A stretch of 36,130 bases of DNA from Streptomyces misionensis. GTDB lineage: Bacteria; Actinomycetota; Actinomycetes; Streptomycetales; Streptomycetaceae. Position numbers and translations under genes: made by a program. The stretch lies in contig NZ_VOGW01000049.1 in assembly GCF_007896895.1 (NCBI RefSeq), forward strand, positions 75,881 to 112,010. Direction: 5' to 3'. The notes below the pieces were generated by a model, which searched no databases, was not told the DNA's origin, and saw nothing but the letters and a program-made list of their open reading frames with translations. The stretch's first letter is position 1. The number at the start of each line of letters is the position of its first letter. Shown piece after piece: positions 22,701 through 31,082 of the stretch.

Positions 22701-25700
22701 GATCGGCGGAGCGCGGCAGGCAGAGCGCGACCAGGGTCTCGGGTCCCGCGCCGCGCGCGACGAGCAGCCGGGCCAGCCGGTTGGCGCGCCGGGCGGCCTC
22801 GGCGTAGTCGAGCCGGGTGGGGCCGCAGACGACGGCGGTACGGTCCGGGGTGCGGGCCGCCTGTGCGTGGAACAGCTCGGGCAGCGTGCGGTGCCCAGTG
22901 CTCGCGAAGCGTCGGGCGGGCGGGTTCCAGGCGTCGACCAGGGCGCGCTGCTCATCGGCCGAGAGCATGGGCAACTCGGCCAGCGGGCGGCCCGGGCCGT
23001 CGGCCATGCCCTCGAGCAGGCGGTGCAGGTGCTCGGTCAGGCGGCCCACGGTCGCCGCCTCGAACAGGTCCGTGTTGAACTCGGCGGTCAGCACATAGCC
23101 GCCGTCCGCGTCCGGCGTGAACTCCAGGACCAGGTCGAAGCGCGCGGCCGGACGGGGCAGCGGGTGCTCCGCGAGGCGCAGCGCGCCGGCGGACGCCGGG
23201 ACGGGCAGGGCGGTCTGCTGCACGACGAGCACCTGCACCAGCGGGGTGCGGCTGGGGTCGCGGGGCGGGGCCAGTTCCTCCACGACGCGGTCGAACGGCA
23301 CCCCGTCGTGGGCGAAGGCGTCCAGCATCGTCGTCCGCATGCTCTCCACGAACCGGTCGACAGTGGCCCGTTCGTCCACTTCGCCGCGGAGCACCACCGT
23401 GTTGGCGAAGAAGCCCGCCACGCCCTCCAGGTCACGCCGGGCGCGCCCGGTGGTGACGGTGCCGAAGGCGATGTCCCGCTGGCCCGAGTAGCGGGCGAAC
23501 AGCAGCGCGGCGGCGCCCGCGAACAAGGTGAACACGGTGGTGCCGCGGCCCGTGGCCAGCTGCCGCAGCCGGGTCACCAGACCGGCGGGCAGCGGGTGCC
23601 GGCGGGCGGCTCCGGTGGTGGTGCGCACCGCCGGGCGCGGCCGGTCGGCGGGCAGGTCGAGGTGCTGGAGTCCGGCCAGGTGGCGTTTCCAGTAGGCGAG
23701 GTCGACCGCGTCCGCACCGGAGGCCCGCTGCCGCCGGTCCCACACCGCGAAGTCCGGGTACTGCACGCCCGGCTGCGCAAGACCGTCCGGCTCTCCGGTG
23801 GTCTCGAAGTGGTAGAGGGCGGCGAGTTCGCGGGTCAGGATGCCCACCGACCAGCCGTCGGTGACGATGTGGTGCTGGGCGAGGAGGAGCAGGTGCTCCT
23901 CGTCGGCGAGCCGCACCAGCAGGGCGCGGGTGAGCGGCCCGGCAGCCAGGTCGTAGGGGCGCCCCAGTTCCTCGGTGAGCAGCTCCTCGGCGGCTGCGGC
24001 GCGGCGCTCCGCGGGCAGCTCGCTGACGTCGGCGGTGCGCAGGGGCAGGTCAGGCTCCGCCGCGATGCGCTGGCGGGCCTGCCCGTCGGCCGTGGCGAAC
24101 GTGGTCCGCAGGGCGGCGTGCCGGGCGGCGAGGCGGCGCAGGGAGCGGCGCAGCGCGTCCGGGTCGAGGGCACCGCGCAGCCGCAGGGAGACGCCGGTGT
24201 TATACTCGGTGCCGCCCGCGCCGAGTTCGTCCAGGTACCACAGCCGCCGTTGCGCGCTGGACAGCGGCAGACCGTCCTCGTACGGAACCGGGGGTATCGG
24301 CTCGGCGGGCGCGGCGGCCGACGGGTCGCGGAGGAGCGGGGCGAGGGCGGCGATCGTCCGCGCCGAGAAGACGTCCCGCACGGTCAGCCGGACACCCAGT
24401 TCGTCCCGGATCCGTGACAGGGCGCGGGCGGCGAGGATGGATTCGCCGCCCAGGTCGAAGAAGTCGTCCGTCACGCCGACCTCGGTCAGGCCCAGGACGT
24501 CCGCCCAGATCGCCGCGAGCGCCCGTTCCCCGTCGGTGCGCGGCGCCAGGTGGCCGGCGGCCGCCGTCCGCTCCGGCGCGGGCAGGGCCCGCCGGTCGAT
24601 CTTGTTCTGCGGGGTGAGCGGCATCCGCTCCAGCACCACGATTGCGGCCGGCACCATGTGGGCGGGCAACTGGGCGGCCACGGCGGCGCGCAGGACCCCG
24701 GGGTCCAGCGGGTGATCCGGCCGGGACGAGGGGGCCGCCGGGTCCGGGGCGGTGGCGGGCGCCGCCCCGGCCGGGGTGACGTAGCCGACGAGACGCTGGT
24801 GCCCCGGCTCGTCCTCGCGTACGACCACCACGGCCTCGCCGACGGCGCCGGTCCGGCGCAGGACGGCCTCGATCTCGCCCGGCTCGATCCGGAAGCCGCG
24901 GATCTTCACCTGCCGGTCGAGCCGGCCCAGGAACTCCAGTTCCCCGTCGGCGGTGCGGCGCGCCCGGTCCCCGGTACGGTACAGACGGGCCCCGGGCGGG
25001 CCGAAGGGGTCGGGGACGAAGCGGGTGGCGGTCAGGCCCGGGCGGCCGAGGTAGCCGCGGGCCACCGCATCACCGCCCACGAACAACTCGCCCTCCGTGC
25101 CGGGCGGTACGGGCCGCATGGCGGTGTCCAGGACGTACGCCCGGGTGTGCGGCAGGGCGTCGCCGATCGTCGGGGCGCCCCGGCCGGCGATGAGCGGCCC
25201 GGTCCAGGTGGCGACGATGGTGGTCTCGGTCGGTCCGTAGGAGTTGATCATGCGGCGGCCGGGCGCCCAGGTGTCGACGAGCCCGGCCGGGCAGGCTTCG
25301 GCGCCCACGATCAGCGTGCGCAGGTGACGCCCCGCGCCGGTCTCGGGCCCCGGCAGGGTGGCGAGCGCGGCCGGCGGGACGAGGGCGTGGGTGATGCGGT
25401 GTTCGTCCAGGACACCGGCGAGTTCGTCGCCCAGCCAGGGACCGTGCGGCGGTATGACCAGGGTGGCGCCGGAGAGCACCGAGATGAACAGTTCCAGCAC
25501 GGAGGCGTCGAAGCTCGGCGAGGAGAACTGGAGCACGCGGTCGCCGGGGCCCACGGCGTAACGCTCGGCCGCGGCCTTGACGAATCCGGCGATACCTCGG
25601 TGGGTGACCGTCACGCCCTTGGGGGTGCCCGTGGAGCCGGACGTGTAAATGACGTACGCCGCCCCGTCGGCCCCGGCGCCCGGCCCGCCGTCGCGCCCCC

Positions 25701-26178
25701 CCGCGGGCTCCACGGCGTCGTCGGCGTCCTCGGCGTCCTCGGCGTCGAGCAACTCGCCGACCCGGCCGACGTCGTCGAGGGTGACGGCGGGTGCCGCGTC
25801 GGCGAGCATCAGGGCCCGGCGCTCCGCAGGGTAGGCGGGGTCCACGGGCAGGAAGGCGGCCCCGGCCCGCGCGACGGCCAGTTCAGCGGCGATCAGTTCC
25901 ATGGAGCGCGGCAGGACCAGCGCGACCACCCGGTCCGGCCCGGCGCCCCGGCGTGTCAGGTGTGCGGCCAACCGGGCGGCACGATCGGCCAGTTGGCGGT
26001 AGGTCCAGGTCCGTCGGCCGTCCGTGAGGGCCGGTGCGTCCGGAGTGCGGGCCACCCAGGCGGTGAACAGCGCGCCGAGCATCGGGAGTGTCTCCGTCGT
26101 GCCGCTCTCCGCCGTACCGGCGGAGCCGGGGCGCGGCAGGGAGGGCTCCGATGCGGGCTTGTCGTGCAGATCCGTCAT
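7498..26178 (-). CDS. Non-ribosomal peptide synthetase, first subunit, five modules (A-T, three C-A-T-E, C-A-T)
   Basis: This 6226-residue synthetase starts the peptide. Carrier serines are Ser580, Ser1636, Ser3143, Ser4648 and Ser6150. Adenylation core motifs (TSGSTG near residues 184, 1258, 2758, 4268, 5766) and condensation HHxxxDG motifs are intact in every module, and E domains follow T2, T3 and T4. I chose the ATG at 26178 because a GAAGGA ribosome site sits 8 bases upstream and the protein then begins just before the first A domain. An open frame runs back to 26805, but that extension is arginine/proline-rich, low-complexity and unlike NRPS. There is no N-terminal condensation domain, so no acyl starter is expected. 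An in-frame TTA codon (21388-21390, Leu1597, just before T2) suggests bldA control. The C-terminus ends in an acidic tail after T5 with no thioesterase, so the chain passes to the downstream NRPS 13 bases away. Confidence 0.98.
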   Translation of the reverse strand: MTDLHDKPASEPSLPRPGSAGTAESGTTETLPMLGALFTAWVARTPDAPALTDGRRTWTYRQLADRAARLAAHLTRRGAGPDRVVALVLPRSMELIAAELAVARAGAAFLPVDPAYPAERRALMLADAAPAVTLDDVGRVGELLDAEDAEDADDAVEPAGGRDGGPGAGADGAAYVIYTSGSTGTPKGVTVTHRGIAGFVKAAAERYAVGPGDRVLQFSSPSFDASVLELFISVLSGATLVIPPHGPWLGDELAGVLDEHRITHALVPPAALATLPGPETGAGRHLRTLIVGAEACPAGLVDTWAPGRRMINSYGPTETTIVATWTGPLIAGRGAPTIGDALPHTRAYVLDTAMRPVPPGTEGELFVGGDAVARGYLGRPGLTATRFVPDPFGPPGARLYRTGDRARRTADGELEFLGRLDRQVKIRGFRIEPGEIEAVLRRTGAVGEAVVVVREDEPGHQRLVGYVTPAGAAPATAPDPAAPSSRPDHPLDPGVLRAAVAAQLPAHMVPAAIVVLERMPLTPQNKIDRRALPAPERTAAAGHLAPRTDGERALAAIWADVLGLTEVGVTDDFFDLGGESILAARALSRIRDELGVRLTVRDVFSARTIAALAPLLRDPSAAAPAEPIPPVPYEDGLPLSSAQRRLWYLDELGAGGTEYNTGVSLRLRGALDPDALRRSLRRLAARHAALRTTFATADGQARQRIAAEPDLPLRTADVSELPAERRAAAAEELLTEELGRPYDLAAGPLTRALLVRLADEEHLLLLAQHHIVTDGWSVGILTRELAALYHFETTGEPDGLAQPGVQYPDFAVWDRRQRASGADAVDLAYWKRHLAGLQHLDLPADRPRPAVRTTTGAARRHPLPAGLVTRLRQLATGRGTTVFTLFAGAAALLFARYSGQRDIAFGTVTTGRARRDLEGVAGFFANTVVLRGEVDERATVDRFVESMRTTMLDAFAHDGVPFDRVVEELAPPRDPSRTPLVQVLVVQQTALPVPASAGALRLAEHPLPRPAARFDLVLEFTPDADGGYVLTAEFNTDLFEAATVGRLTEHLHRLLEGMADGPGRPLAELPMLSADEQRALVDAWNPPARRFASTGHRTLPELFHAQAARTPDRTAVVCGPTRLDYAEAARRANRLARLLVARGAGPETLVALCLPRSADLVPVLWAVLTSGAAYLPVDPGYPAERVRLMLGDARPALVVATRETAAALPEDCAPLLLEECDDAAWADTELTDADRLLPLLPDHPAYVIYTSGSTGRPKGVVVTHRSVAALAAWAGERFETAGLGHVIASTSLNFDVSVFELLCPLTAGGTVEVVADLPALADGSGPRHAGLLSGVPSVVSRLVAGGSAPLVADTVVLAGEALPAQTVHDLRAAMPEARIANIYGPTEATVYATAWFAGDRLSDQAPPIGEPVALTRTYVLDGRLRPQPVGVTGELYLGGAGLARGYLRRPGLTAARFVADPFGAPGERMYRTGDLVRRAADGRLEYVGRIDQQVKVRGFRIELGEVEEALRGCAGVAEAAATALTGGGEDHRRLVGYVVPAAGEPVDPEAVRRELGRTLPAYMVPSTVVVLAALPLSPNGKVDRGRLPDPGPAARALRHVAPRTPTERALAAIWAQVLRVARVGVDDNFFELGGDSILSIQVVARARQEGLPLTSRDVYQHQTVAALARCADAAGRLREAAPAPEEATGTAPLTPIQHWLFDAAVRDAGHFSQALSVRMPDDLDAAALEDALNDLAGHHDALRSRFADTRGQGRAAVWFIDERMPRIRLARHTGPDTDTPHFGPFDLARGPLLRAVLHDSGSGRPAVLHLAVHHLVVDGVSWRVLLDDLDRAYRARRIGADGAAALPAKSSPLRQWARRLAAHAADGGFEDEREYWLRAVPDTEPLVPAGPERGANTYATQRAFTVRLAPEDTSVLLHTLPDTYRTQVNDVLLSALGRALCAWSGRDRVVVDVEGHGREELFPELDISRTVGWFTTRYPVALAVPGEAGWDAVLKQVKEQLRAIPRHGLGHDVLRHLAGPGGGPGTPDAQISFNYLGRMGASAAPDGLYRGTVRPLELDADPDAERPHALEVVGQLVDGQLEFTWFYSERLHAEDTIGELASGFADALADLARFAGRPGAAGRTPSDFPLARLDQDTVDRLTGTDPAAVADILPLTPTQAGMLFHGLSQDDRGVYFQQLTFVLDGVPDPRALAAAWQEVTDRAEVLRGGVVWEDVPEPLLVVRRHAAVPVTHVDWRELTEQERRTRLDDVLARDRAEGIDLGRAPLQRLLLARVSDTAVRVVWSFHHLLLDGWSLFQVLSDVFTLYGGAGPDALADRPPYRDYVAWLRDRDTAEAERHWQRRLSDLAEATPLPYDREPRESHRAESTHAVRATLSAAAGRALEELARTSGLTLNTLVQGAWALLLARQSGRDEVVFGTTVSGRPPELPGADAMTGLFITTLPTRAAVPGQGTLLDWLRALQHDQSEDRRFDHVPLTRLRALTGLPERVSLFDSIVVFENYPVDDDLAAAHGLRLSGLEGIETTNYPLSLTAYPGEALTLRLGYDPDLFDTGTAERLAEYLTVLLEGMPDGIRHAPARLPLLTPDRREQVLRAWNDTATGLPPATVADLFAAQVRRTPGAVALEAGDERLTYAELDARAARLADRLTALGVRPERPVGVLMDRSVPLVVAQLALVRTGGVYVPLDGRAPAERLRRTLAEAGAGLLLTDAAWAETAHEVLPGGGVLRADGAPGAGGTAPTGPVPAVHPDHVQYLMFTSGSTGTPKGVAVRQRDVAALALDRAFEGHDRVLVHSPHAFDAATYELWVPLLRGGTAVLAPPADLDTALVRRAVTEWRVSCLWLTAGLFRLLAQEDPGCLRGAREVWTGGEAVPGAVVRRVLEACPGLTVVDGYGPTETTTFATRRAFRSGDPLPAVLPIGRPLDDTRAYVLDAALQPQPPGIPGELYLAGAGLARGYAGRPGATAARYLADPFGPPGERMYRTGDIVRWSADGELHFVGRVDDQIKIRGFRVEPAEIEARLTAHPAVAEAVVSLYQDAGRKRLAAHLVPAPGAGVPAAAELRAHLADGLPDYMLPAAFVVVPELPLTGNGKVDRRRLPAPDWSAGGERDHRAPSTDTERLLAGIWAELLGVARVGVDDNFFMLGGDSILSIQVVSRARAAGLTLTPRDLFRHPTVAELAAADGCTAVAVAGTGPVGGAADLTPIQHWFLDPGPAHADFFDQSVVIEAAGPVDEDALHRALTALWTHHDALRARFTAEADGTWRQDVPAVDAPVPELLEVHDPRAEESVTAAAHAGLRPATGPLFKARLFTADGTRPARLLLVAHHLVVDGVSWRILLEDLETAYRQALTGQPVRLPARTTSVHTWVRRLREHADTFAARLDHWERAARACADPLPVDGTGGNTMADVREVTVRLDRDRTDALLRRVPGVYRTRVDDVLLTALGRVLADWTGNGTVAVGLEGHGREDQLFEDIDLSRTVGWLTSLFPVALTVPAGDWGTALKAVKEQVRAVPDRGLGYGVLRHLLHEARLTGTPEPAISFNYLGRFDWSGVGGTLVGAVPGGLGGAEAPGTERPHLLDVVARVEDDQLEITWYHSAQRHHEETVTALAEGMLRALGDIVAHCARPEAGGRTPSDFPLARLDQAAVDRVAGTGRDVADIYPLTPMQAGMLFHSLLDPAGRTYLNQVQLVLNGVTDPRALAEAWQHTADANPVLRTRLVWQETPEPLQVVRHRAAVPVTHHDWSGRPADTCADDLERLLAEDREQGIDLGAAPLMRLTLIRLAPDRVRLVWTFHHVLLDGWSAAQVFDEVCERYAALTSGRRPRLTERRPFAEYLRWLAEQDTDRAERHWRAALAGFQAPTELPRDRRPAEAHRASSCGTVRMTLTPDVSARLRETAQRSGLTLNTVLQGAWALLLSRYGGGTDVVFGTTVSGRPSELPGVTSMVGLFINTLPTRARADGERPLLDWLRELQTAQSEARRHDFVSLAQLQSWSEVPGGTALFDSIVVFENYPFDENALARHGLSMEQERDLEPTNYPLSVVVAPGDTLAVNLDYDPDAFDATTVRALGESLRTLLTGMADDPDRTLAELPLLDAAGARALVDRLGGPLTALPHDTLPEAFRRQAERTPDAIAVRHGDQCLTYAELDARANRLARRLIAAGAGPERFVALCLPRTADLIVALLAVLKSGAGYLPVDPQYPAERVAFLFEDVQPDAVITATATAGRLPEGPFTRVLLDEEPDPRVPDTPVGDDERRTALLPGHPAYVIHTSGSTGRPKGVVVSHASVLVLTDWAAAEFSGRGLAHVIASTSLNFDVSVFEIFSPLLSGGCVEVVRDLLALAERPGPWRAGLLSAVPSALDRLLAEDAVRLTADTVVLAGEGLPARTVRRVRAAVPGSEVRNIYGPTEATVYATAFTCDPADPDRDPPIGRPLGGARAYVLDERMRPVPIGAPGELFLAGTGVARGYLRRPGLTASRFLPDPFGPAGSRMYRTGDQVRWSADGDLVYLGRGDDQVKVRGFRIELGEVEAALARHPAVAAAAARVMEQDGHRRLIGYAVPRAAGLPDPAELRAFLAGSLPDHLVPALVVPLERLPLGATGKLDRRALPAPERAAPGVGTGAGRPPRTEAEHTLAAIWAEVLGVPEVGADDNYFMLGGDSILGIQIVSAARRAGLALTPRHLFTHQTLAELAAAAEKVPDSAASVGAEQGPVTGEAPLTPVQHWLLDTLTGDPAHFSQTVSYELAEDPDETVLRAALAAVLEHHDALRNRFEAAGDGRWRQYGTAPGDTAAHLEVHRDAEPREVAAALGAGFDLARGPLLRAALCLPGGTGRPVLLLAAHHLVVDAVSWRLILEDLESAYRALRDGERPELGAKSTSFKAWARRLAEHAAAGGFDAELAHWRGVDTGTALPADHTGGANTVAVEESLTAGLDAEETRRLLQDVPDAYRTRVNEVLLTALGRVLARWTGRDRVAVTLEGHGREELLDGTDLARTVGWFTTMYPLTLDVPRDAGTGAVLKSVKENVRAVPNGGLGYGALRHLHPTAGAALPALPQVCFNYLGRQDRTPAAGGLLGAPHGDGLTGGMDRAADRPHLLDVLGRVTGDQLEFTWSYSREVYRRETVARLAAELAEELRVIVRHCAEPGAGGRTPSDFPLAPLDQTAVDRLVGSGTDVTDVYPLTPTQTGMVMHGLDEAEHGLYIEQITFVAAGARDLGTLAAAWQHVIDHTPVLRTSVALHGVPVPLQIVHRQAVLPITEHDWSALPARRREAELERLLADERARGLALEHAPLLRLALVRLGPDTVRIVWTFHHVLLDGWSVFHVLSDVMAAHEALVRGERPRLPERRPFADYAAWLAARGTGPAEEHWRGVLSGLRMPTPLPYDRRPAPGTTARSGTWLSQRLGTEETRRLQEFARRHRLTLNTVVQGAWALLLARWSGEAEVCFGTTVSGRPGDLPGADTITGLFITTLPARIAVDGGAPAAGWLRAVQEARAEDRRHDHLPLNALRALTELPSGTDLFDSLVVFENYPVGDATAGAHGLALQDLDAREATNYPLTVVVSPGDRLAVELGYDPRCFDAGTADSLAAQLLHTLHTLAGTDGTTRLDDLDVLPPAQRERLLRGPSRPEPVPVPPATLPDLVEAAVDRGPDAPALAAPGSLLTFAEAEARANRLAHRLIARGAGPGDVVALLLPRSVDMVLAQLAVTKAGAAFLPVDPAYPEERIALMLRDAAPALTLDAKEIAGLLAAPPHEVPGHRPGDADRRRPLDLDDPAYVIYTSGSTGTPKGVVVTHRGLAAFSAAEAAHYQVAEGDRVLAFATPSFDASVLELCMSLPHGARLVVPRPGPLLGAELADELRAERITHTLLPPAALATLPAGTPGTLPDLKTLIVGAEACGADLVARWAPHHRMVNSYGPTEATVVATWSAPLAADGGAPPIGRPLPATGAYVLDARLRPVPDGVPGELWLAGPALARGYLGRPGLTAARFRADPFGPPGSRMYRTGDLVRRDGAGELHYLGRTDHQLTLRGHRIEAGEVEATLVRHPDVLDAVVTVREDEPGLPRLVAHLLTAPGAEPPAATELRALAARFLPGHMVPSAFAALERFPLTENGKTDRAALPAPAPAEERDRPEYVAPRTPTEEALAEIWQETLGTPVGAEDDYFLIGGDSMRALLIASRANDAFAITLTPRDVLVSRTVAALAHLVEEQILSEFEDATYGDADDPGTGLDGPDDEDAALGGNDHER
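10711..15240 (-). other. NRPS module 4: C(D-L)-A-T-E
   Basis: The C domain reads [11 protein letters not shown] with HHVLLDG. The A-domain pocket reads DVFSVAIVYK, identical to module 2. The carrier serine is Ser4648 (LGGDSI). The E domain (from about residue 4713) keeps EGHGRE and the histidine pair, but its motif is HHLVVDA instead of HHxxxDG. The product residue is predicted to be D. Confidence 0.82.
15241..19740 (-). other. NRPS module 3: C(D-L)-A(Val type)-T-E
   Basis: The C domain reads [11 protein letters not shown] with HHLLLDG. The A-domain pocket reads DAYWWGGTFK; the GGTFK ending with D-A and W278 matches the valine-type codes of the GrsB family. The carrier serine is Ser3143. The E domain is canonical (HHLVVDG, EGHGRE). 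Predicted residue: D-valine, though a related branched aliphatic residue is possible. Confidence 0.82.
19741..24318 (-). other. NRPS module 2: C(L-L)-A-T-E
   Basis: The C domain reads [14 protein letters not shown] with HHIVTDG near residue 770, the type that accepts an L donor. The A-domain pocket reads DVFSVAIVYK; the substrate is not assigned. The carrier serine is Ser1636 in LGGDSI, the form usual before an E domain. The E domain (from about residue 1698) is canonical. Predicted to add a D residue. Confidence 0.82.
24319..26178 (-). other. NRPS module 1: loading A-T without condensation domain
   Basis: The chain-initiating module has only an A domain and a carrier (Ser580 in LGGESI). The A-domain pocket reads DALLIGSIVK, hydrophobic and unassigned. 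Residues about 130-160 hold a low-complexity insert with acidic repeats ([11 protein letters not shown]) followed by a Gly/Pro-rich run before the TSGSTG loop. With no starter C, formylation or methylation domain, the peptide should begin with a free L-amino acid. Confidence 0.85.
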
Positions 26179-26306
26179 GGGTGTAGTCCTTCGGGGAGCG
26201 AAACGATGGGCACGGGCCGTGGGGCGGCCCGTCCCCACGGCGGGGACGGCGCGCTGGAACGGCGGGGCGCACCGGGCGTGTGCGACGGTGCTGGACGAAC
26301 GGCTTG

Positions 26307-26335
26307 CCGGTACCGGTGGGGGCGACCGGTACCGG
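26307..26335. promoter_or_regulatory. 29-base inverted repeat upstream of first NRPS gene (candidate operator)
   Basis: Two copies of the 10-base palindrome CCGGTACCGG, with starts 19 bases apart, form a larger inverted repeat: arms CCGGTACCGGT and ACCGGTACCGG around a 7-base spacer. It lies about 130-160 bases upstream of the NRPS ATG. The near two-turn spacing fits a dimeric DNA-binding protein, but a leader-RNA hairpin is an alternative. No known regulator site was recognised. Confidence 0.45.
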
Positions 26336-26622
26336 GGTTGCGACGAACGGTGGGAGGACCGGGGCGGTGCCGACTCCCGCGCGGACGGGCGTCTACGGCA
26401 GGACGACGGCCGCATCGCCGTGCCGGGGGTACGGAGGCGTCCGGGTCGGGGGTTCGACACCGGACGGGTCGCGCGTACCGGCGCGGGCCAGGCCGCTGCC
26501 CGGATCCGGCCGGGTCCGGGCAGCGGCCTGCGGACCGGGCAACGGGTCCCGCCCGGCTCGTCGCCTGGGCCGGGCCGAGACGGGACCGACGGCCCGGGAC
26601 CCACCGTCGGCCCCGGCCGCCC

Positions 26623-26640
26623 CGGTCCGGAACCGGACCG
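26623..26640 (-). terminator. Candidate hairpin terminator after the cyclase gene
   Basis: CGGTCCGG and CCGGACCG form perfect 8-base arms around AA, starting about 35 bases past the cyclase stop codon. No T-run follows, which is common for streptomycete terminators but leaves this unproven. Confidence 0.4.
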
Positions 26641-26675
26641 ACACGCGGTCCGGCCTGCCCCCTCCGTCCCGTGGC

Positions 26676-28028
26676 TCAGCCGTCGTCGGTGCGGCGCGCC
26701 GTGCGGCCCGATATCTGTATGCGGTCGATGCTCCCGGTGACCGGGTCGCGATGGAAGCGTCCGCCGGGCTCCAGACTCCCGGTGGCCGGATCGCGCAGGT
26801 CGCACGACAGGTCGGCGTAGCAGATCAGCGGGAGTGCCAGGTCACCGTCCACGGACAGAGCCGGCTCGCCGTCCGGCCCGGCCGTGACGCGGTAGGTTGT
26901 GGTGCCGTTGCGGTACGTGCCCACGCAGCCGGGCAGGGCGGCCCGACGCCCCCCGGCCACGGGGTGTCCGCCCGGGGGCACCCGGATGCCGGTCAGCCGG
27001 GCGAGTTCGCCGGCGAGGTCGCGCCACAGCGCGGTCGCTCCGCCCGCGTTGCCCGTGAAGGCGACCACCACACCGCTCTCCGGGTCGGTGCGCAGGTGGC
27101 AGGACGTGCCCTGGGCGTTGCCGTCGTGGCCGTACCACACGCGCTCGCCCTGCTCGTACAAGGCGAGCCCGGGGCTCCAGCCGTCGGCCAGGGTGCCGGG
27201 CCGGGCGGCGGGCTCGGGACGGCGCATGTCCTTGGCGACGGCGGGGGGCAGGATGACGTTGCGGCCGATCAGCGCATTGCCGAACGCGGCCAGGTCCGCG
27301 GCGCTTGCGAGCAGCGCGCCGGCCGGCGCCTCCAGCGGCGCCAGGTTCTGGCGGGCCACGAGGGCCTGTCCGGTGGCGGTGTTGACCGCGTGTCCCGCGG
27401 CCACAGGCCGCGCGGGCGCGGTGTCGCCGATGAACGCCGGTACGACACCGAGCGGTTCGAGCAGCAGCGAGCGGATCGCCTCGGCCCACGGCATGCCGGT
27501 GACGGACTCCACCAGCCGTCCGGCGGCGACGTAAGCGGCGTTGGAGTAGGAGAAGTCGGTGCCCGGCGGGAAGAGCAGGTCACCGGCGGTGCACACCGAC
27601 AGGAGGTAACGGGCGGCGGTGGTCGCCGCGGCGGTGTCGGAGTCCGGCCCGGTGGGCAGCCCGCCGGTGTGGCTGAGCAACTGGCGGATGGTCACCCCGG
27701 GTACCCCGCGCAGCTCCTGGAGGTGTTCGGCCGCGGACTCGTCGAGGTCCACGTCACCGTCGTCGGCCAGGAGCATGACGAGGGCCGCGGTGAAGGGCTT
27801 GGTGAGCGAGCCCAGGGGGACCGCCGTCTCGGCCGTGAGCAGGGTGCCGGCGGATATGTCGGCAGTGCCGGTGTGTATGGATATGACGTCCGTGCCGGTG
27901 TCGAGGACCAGTTGGGCGCCGGGTACCCGGTGGGTCCGGGCGAGCGCTTCGAGGCGGTCCCGCAGTTCCCGGCGTAACAGCGAGGGCGTCCGGGAGGCGG
28001 GCGGAGCGGCGGGGATGGTGTACGGCAT
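26676..28028 (-). CDS. PBP-type thioesterase / trans-acting peptide cyclase (SurE-like serine hydrolase)
   Basis: This 450-residue protein has a beta-lactamase/penicillin-binding-protein fold. The catalytic set is visible: nucleophile motif SLTK (Ser74, Lys77), YSN (Tyr161-Asn163) and GHDG (His301) in place of KTG. A C-terminal region (about 365-450) resembles the lipocalin-like domain of this family. SurE and its relatives are also about 450 residues; they take a finished peptide from the last NRPS carrier and close it head to tail, usually joining a D C-terminal residue to an L N-terminal amine. No secretion signal is obvious, unlike true beta-lactamases and carboxypeptidases, and the gene sits between the P450 and the NRPS. 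The ATG at 28028 has GGGAG 10 bases upstream. Codon 18 is TTA (27975-27977), suggesting bldA control. The alternative is a generic class C beta-lactamase or esterase, made less likely by context. Confidence 0.87.
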   Translation of the reverse strand: MPYTIPAAPPASRTPSLLRRELRDRLEALARTHRVPGAQLVLDTGTDVISIHTGTADISAGTLLTAETAVPLGSLTKPFTAALVMLLADDGDVDLDESAAEHLQELRGVPGVTIRQLLSHTGGLPTGPDSDTAAATTAARYLLSVCTAGDLLFPPGTDFSYSNAAYVAAGRLVESVTGMPWAEAIRSLLLEPLGVVPAFIGDTAPARPVAAGHAVNTATGQALVARQNLAPLEAPAGALLASAADLAAFGNALIGRNVILPPAVAKDMRRPEPAARPGTLADGWSPGLALYEQGERVWYGHDGNAQGTSCHLRTDPESGVVVAFTGNAGGATALWRDLAGELARLTGIRVPPGGHPVAGGRRAALPGCVGTYRNGTTTYRVTAGPDGEPALSVDGDLALPLICYADLSCDLRDPATGSLEPGGRFHRDPVTGSIDRIQISGRTARRTDDG

Positions 28029-28132
28029 GAGAAGGGGACTCCCGTTGGATGGGTCTCATGTGCGGGTGTTCCGGTCCGGCCCGGGTCTGAGCGGTACGGG
28101 GGCCTGCCGGGGCGCTTCGTGGGCGCAGGGGC

Positions 28133-29341
28133 TTACGCTCTGCCGACCTCGATGGGCAGATGCCGTACGCCGACGATCACGGCCGGGTTCTGGTAGGTGA
28201 TGTCCTTGTGGGACGGGATCGCCAGCATGCGGAATCGTTCATGCAATATAGCCAGAGCGATCCGTGCCTCCAGCCGGGCCAGTGGCGCGCCGAAACAGAA
28301 GTGGATGCCGTGCCCGAAGGTCAGATGGGGGTTGGGCGAGCGGGTCACGTCGAAGACGTCGGGCGCGTCGAAGCGGGCGGGGTCCCGGTTGGCGGCGCCG
28401 AGATGGGCCATCAGCAGGGTGTCGGCGGGAATCTCGTGGCCGCCGAGCACGACGGGCCTGGTCACCCGGCGGCCCAGTTCGGGGAAGGGGGGCAGCCAGC
28501 GCAGCACCTCCTCGACGGCGGCCGGGATGCGCAGCGGCTCGGCGCGGAGCAACGCCTCCGTCTCGGGGTACCGGTCGAAGGTGACGACGGCGTTGCCCAG
28601 CAGCGCGGTGGTGGTGATGTGCCCGGCGACCAGCAGCAGCGCCACGAAGCCGACCATCTCCTGGTCCCGCAGGCGCACCCCGTCGACCTCGGCGGCGATG
28701 AGTCTGCTGGTCAGATCGTCACCGGGGGCGGCGCGGCGGGCGCGTATGTAGTCCAGCATGTAGCTGTTCATCTCGCGCACGGTCGGAGCGATGGCCTCCA
28801 GCGCCCGTTCCAGATCGGCCATGTCCGGCGCCTCGCCGAGCTGGTCGCCGCCGAACAGTACGCTCGCCCACTCCTGGAAGAGCCGGTGTTCCTCGGCGGG
28901 GATGCCGAGCAGTTCGGCGATCACGATGATCGGCAGCGGATAGGCCAGCGCGTCGACCAGGTCGAACCGGTCGTGGTCGGCGACCTCGTCCAGCAGCCGG
29001 GCACAGATGGCCTCGATACGGGGTTCGAGTCCCTGAACGACCCGGGGGGTGAACGCCTGACTGACCAGGGCGCGGAGCTTGCGGTGCTCCGGGGGGTCCA
29101 TGCCGACGAAGTTGCCTTGGGTAAAGGTCTCGAAGTCGGGCTGGGTGGGGCTGAGAGCCGAGAGGTCCGAAGAATACGTCGCCGGGTCGGCGAGCACGGC
29201 GGCGACGTTCTCGTGGTCGAGCACCTGCCACGTGCCCTGGACCTCGTCGTGCCGTACCGGACCGGCCCCGCGTAGACCTCGCCAGCGGTCGGGTAACTCC
29301 TCCAGGAGTCGCTGTCCAACCGTCGATTGCCTGCTGATCAC
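28133..29341 (-). CDS. Cytochrome P450 (probable peptide-tailoring hydroxylase)
   Basis: This 402-residue soluble bacterial P450 is of normal length. Visible motifs are the I-helix AGHITTT (239-245), ExxR as EVLR (278-281), and the heme loop FGHGIHFCFG with axial Cys349. The usual acidic residue in (A/G)Gx(D/E)T is isoleucine here. It starts with GTG at 29341, with AAGGAG 5 bases upstream, and ends with TAA. Codon 16 is TTA (29294-29296), a bldA marker. It is the first gene of the visible cluster run, 104 bases ahead of the cyclase, so it probably oxidises an amino acid precursor, a carrier-bound residue or the finished peptide; the sequence does not say which. No ferredoxin or reductase gene is next to it, so general cellular partners are assumed. 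Confidence 0.95.
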   Translation of the reverse strand: MISRQSTVGQRLLEELPDRWRGLRGAGPVRHDEVQGTWQVLDHENVAAVLADPATYSSDLSALSPTQPDFETFTQGNFVGMDPPEHRKLRALVSQAFTPRVVQGLEPRIEAICARLLDEVADHDRFDLVDALAYPLPIIVIAELLGIPAEEHRLFQEWASVLFGGDQLGEAPDMADLERALEAIAPTVREMNSYMLDYIRARRAAPGDDLTSRLIAAEVDGVRLRDQEMVGFVALLLVAGHITTTALLGNAVVTFDRYPETEALLRAEPLRIPAAVEEVLRWLPPFPELGRRVTRPVVLGGHEIPADTLLMAHLGAANRDPARFDAPDVFDVTRSPNPHLTFGHGIHFCFGAPLARLEARIALAILHERFRMLAIPSHKDITYQNPAVIVGVRHLPIEVGRA

Positions 29342-30309
29342 CTTGTCTCCTTGCTAGCGCGTGCGGGCACAGAGAAGCCATCCACGCGCGGAACGGCGCG
29401 AACCGGCACCGGCCGGCGGAAGATCCCGGGGACCGCCGCGCGACCCTGCGGACGGGAGCGGCGTGTGACCCGTGTGGCGTGCCGACGATTTGCCCTGGAG
29501 CGGCGGGACGGGTCAGATGCCGTCGGCCCCGCGGCCGGGACGGACCGGGAAACGTCAGCACATACGGCGCAGGACGCGGCGGCTGCGCGGTCGGCCACGA
29601 CCCGGAGGCGAGCCCGATCGTACGGCGCACCATCCCGACATAGCCCATCCCCCTTGGCGAAACCTCCCGTGCGGTGATGGCGCGGGATCTATCCGGTTCG
29701 TATACGGACAACGGGGCCGAGGGCCCCTACTGCTCGGAACGCGACGTGACGATACGCAATAGAAGAGCAGTCCGCCCCACGAATCGCATGATTGCGCACC
29801 CCGCCACCTTCGCTTCGCTGGATCTCGGCCACAGTCTTCACGGTGAGTCACACGTAAGCAACCCCCTGAAGTTGAACGGAGAGTACTCCGCCGGTGTTTT
29901 TGCGTCACCGTGAAGCTGTCTCCGACACCCCGGGCACGCGTACGGGAGCGCGGTCGGATCGGCCCGCGGGTGCCCCGGCGCCCCATCCGCAAACCGGCTC
30001 CGCGAAAAAATATCCACCGGACCCGCACCAGTGCGCGCACTCCGGGGGCAACCGCGAGGCCTGGCACTGGATGGCACGTTCGGCCCAGATCACCGAACCC
30101 GGGCCCTGATCTGGGGTGATTGTCCGGCAGCGGCGATCGCTCCACCGCCACTTCGGAAGACACCTGCCATATGCCAGCGGCAGCTCCCACATGGGTTCGG
30201 CACACCACCGGGCCCCGCGCGCCACTGCCGTACCACTTGGTGGTTCACAGAGAGGAAATCAAATATTCCGGCCAGATCGCAGGATTTCGGCCAACCTGGA
30301 GCGTCGGGG
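29342..30309. other. Gene-poor border region upstream of the P450
   Basis: No gene is convincing here. Short open frames on both strands have no recognisable family and no good ribosome site. The GC content by eye drops around 29690-29920 (TATACG, GAGTACTC), typical of promoter or intergenic DNA. The P450 ribosome site and probably its promoter lie in the left part. A long-arm inverted repeat occupies 29831-29919. Confidence 0.5.
29831..29919. repeat. Inverted repeat with 15-base arms around a 58-base spacer
   Basis: The left arm is ACAG-t-CTTCACGGTGA (29831-29846) and the right arm is TCACCGTGAAGCTGT (29905-29919). They match perfectly except for one bulged t. The inner 58 bases contain the palindrome GAGTACTC (29881-29888). 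It could be paired operators, a small non-autonomous mobile element, or a structured RNA; nothing decides between these. Confidence 0.5.
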
Positions 30310-30990
30310 GCGCACTTGGCGAACTTGCTCGCTGCCCGCGCTCGCCCGGCGCTCGACGAGCGCGCGCTCGACGGTGATGCGCTTCGATGGGTGTCTGTGC
30401 CGGGCCTCATCTCAGGCGGCGTGTACGTGCGGCGAAGCGATCTTGCTCGGCCCTCTGGGCGGTGTGATCGCCTCGCCGGGGTGGTCGCGCCGGAGCCCGA
30501 GGTAGCCGTCGTGCTTCCAGCACTTCCACGTCTGGGAAGTGCTGGAAGCAGATCCCGATGCCTTCGTTGCGTGCGGCGGTCGCATCGTGCATCCGTCCCG
30601 GCCGCAGGGCGTCGGTCCAGAGCGTGCGGCCCTCGCGGTCGGCGATGACGGTGGCCTTCATGGCCGGTCGGGAACCGCGCATCCTCGTCCGGCCAGGAGC
30701 CTGCGTATCGCTCCGATCGCGCGGGTGACGGTGGAGCGGTCGACATCGAACAACAGGGCGAGGACAGAGTGCGGGAGACCGTGCCGCAGATGGATCAGCG
30801 TGACGACCAGCCGGTCGACGAACACCAGCCGATGCCGGGCACCTGCCCCCGCCTCACGTTTCCTGGGCCCGCCACGTGCCTCGTGACGGCGTCCGACCTG
30901 CCCACCGATCAACCTCCGGACCAGGAGCATATTCGCGACCGGGTCGCCTCCGCGGCGGGAAACTTTCTCGCACGGCGCCCGCACCTACCG
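30310..30990 (-). pseudogene. Decayed IS5-family-like transposase remnant (HTH plus DDE fragments)
   Basis: The N-terminal part (about 30660-30984) reads HRLVFVDRLVVTLIHLRHG and DVDRSTVTRAI, the helix-turn-helix start of actinobacterial IS5-type transposases. It ends at VPDRP and is joined directly to a DDE-domain piece in another frame, MKATVIADREGRTLWTD and RPGRMHDATA, so roughly a hundred residues between them are missing. A second frameshift follows DVEVL; the third frame then gives DGYLGLRRDHPGEAITPPR, a TGA stop, and a recognisable continuation SKRITVERAL. At least one internal deletion, two frame changes and one stop make it non-functional. No terminal repeats were identified. Confidence 0.75.
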
Positions 30991-31082
30991 GACATCCGGC
31001 GTGGACCGCGCCGTGAGAGACGCACCCGTTCTCGGAGACGGCGGCTGTCGCGGCACCCCGCACACACCGACCACTCACATCT

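Larger units (their letters stand above)
26179..26675. other. 497-base leader/intergenic region between cyclase gene and first NRPS gene
   Basis: No gene is supported here. Open frames exist on both strands, but their translations are arginine/proline-rich, as expected from unconstrained high-GC DNA. The stretch holds the hairpin just after the cyclase stop (26623-26640), a 29-base inverted repeat (26307-26335) and the NRPS ribosome site. The length, against the 13-base gap between the two NRPS genes, suggests that the NRPS operon has its own promoter here. I could not pick a convincing -10/-35 pair. Confidence 0.5.

Noticed and set aside
7498..26178. Naming the amino acids of modules 1/5 (DALLIGS-I/V-VK) and 2/4 (DVFSVAIVYK)
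   Set aside because: I do not recall a proven substrate for these codes; only the equality of the pairs and a hydrophobic character are supported.
26179..26805. N-terminal extension of the first NRPS back to 26805
   Set aside because: The extra 209 residues are Arg/Pro-rich with no homology signal and run into the cyclase gene; the ATG at 26178 has a proper GAAGGA ribosome site directly before the A domain.
26676..28028. Calling the cyclase an antibiotic-resistance beta-lactamase
   Set aside because: It has the fold and SxxK/YSN but no secretion signal, has the C-terminal lipocalin-like region and length of PBP-type thioesterases, and sits inside the NRPS run.
28719..29711. Minus-strand frame of 330 codons overlapping the P450
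   Set aside because: It lies out of frame over the P450 coding region and its translation is Arg/Pro/Gly-rich; the P450 frame carries all family motifs.
29674..29913. Plus-strand 79-codon frame near the cluster border
   Set aside because: No ribosome site, no family and no signal sequence; it overlaps the inverted repeat and may be chance in lower-GC DNA.
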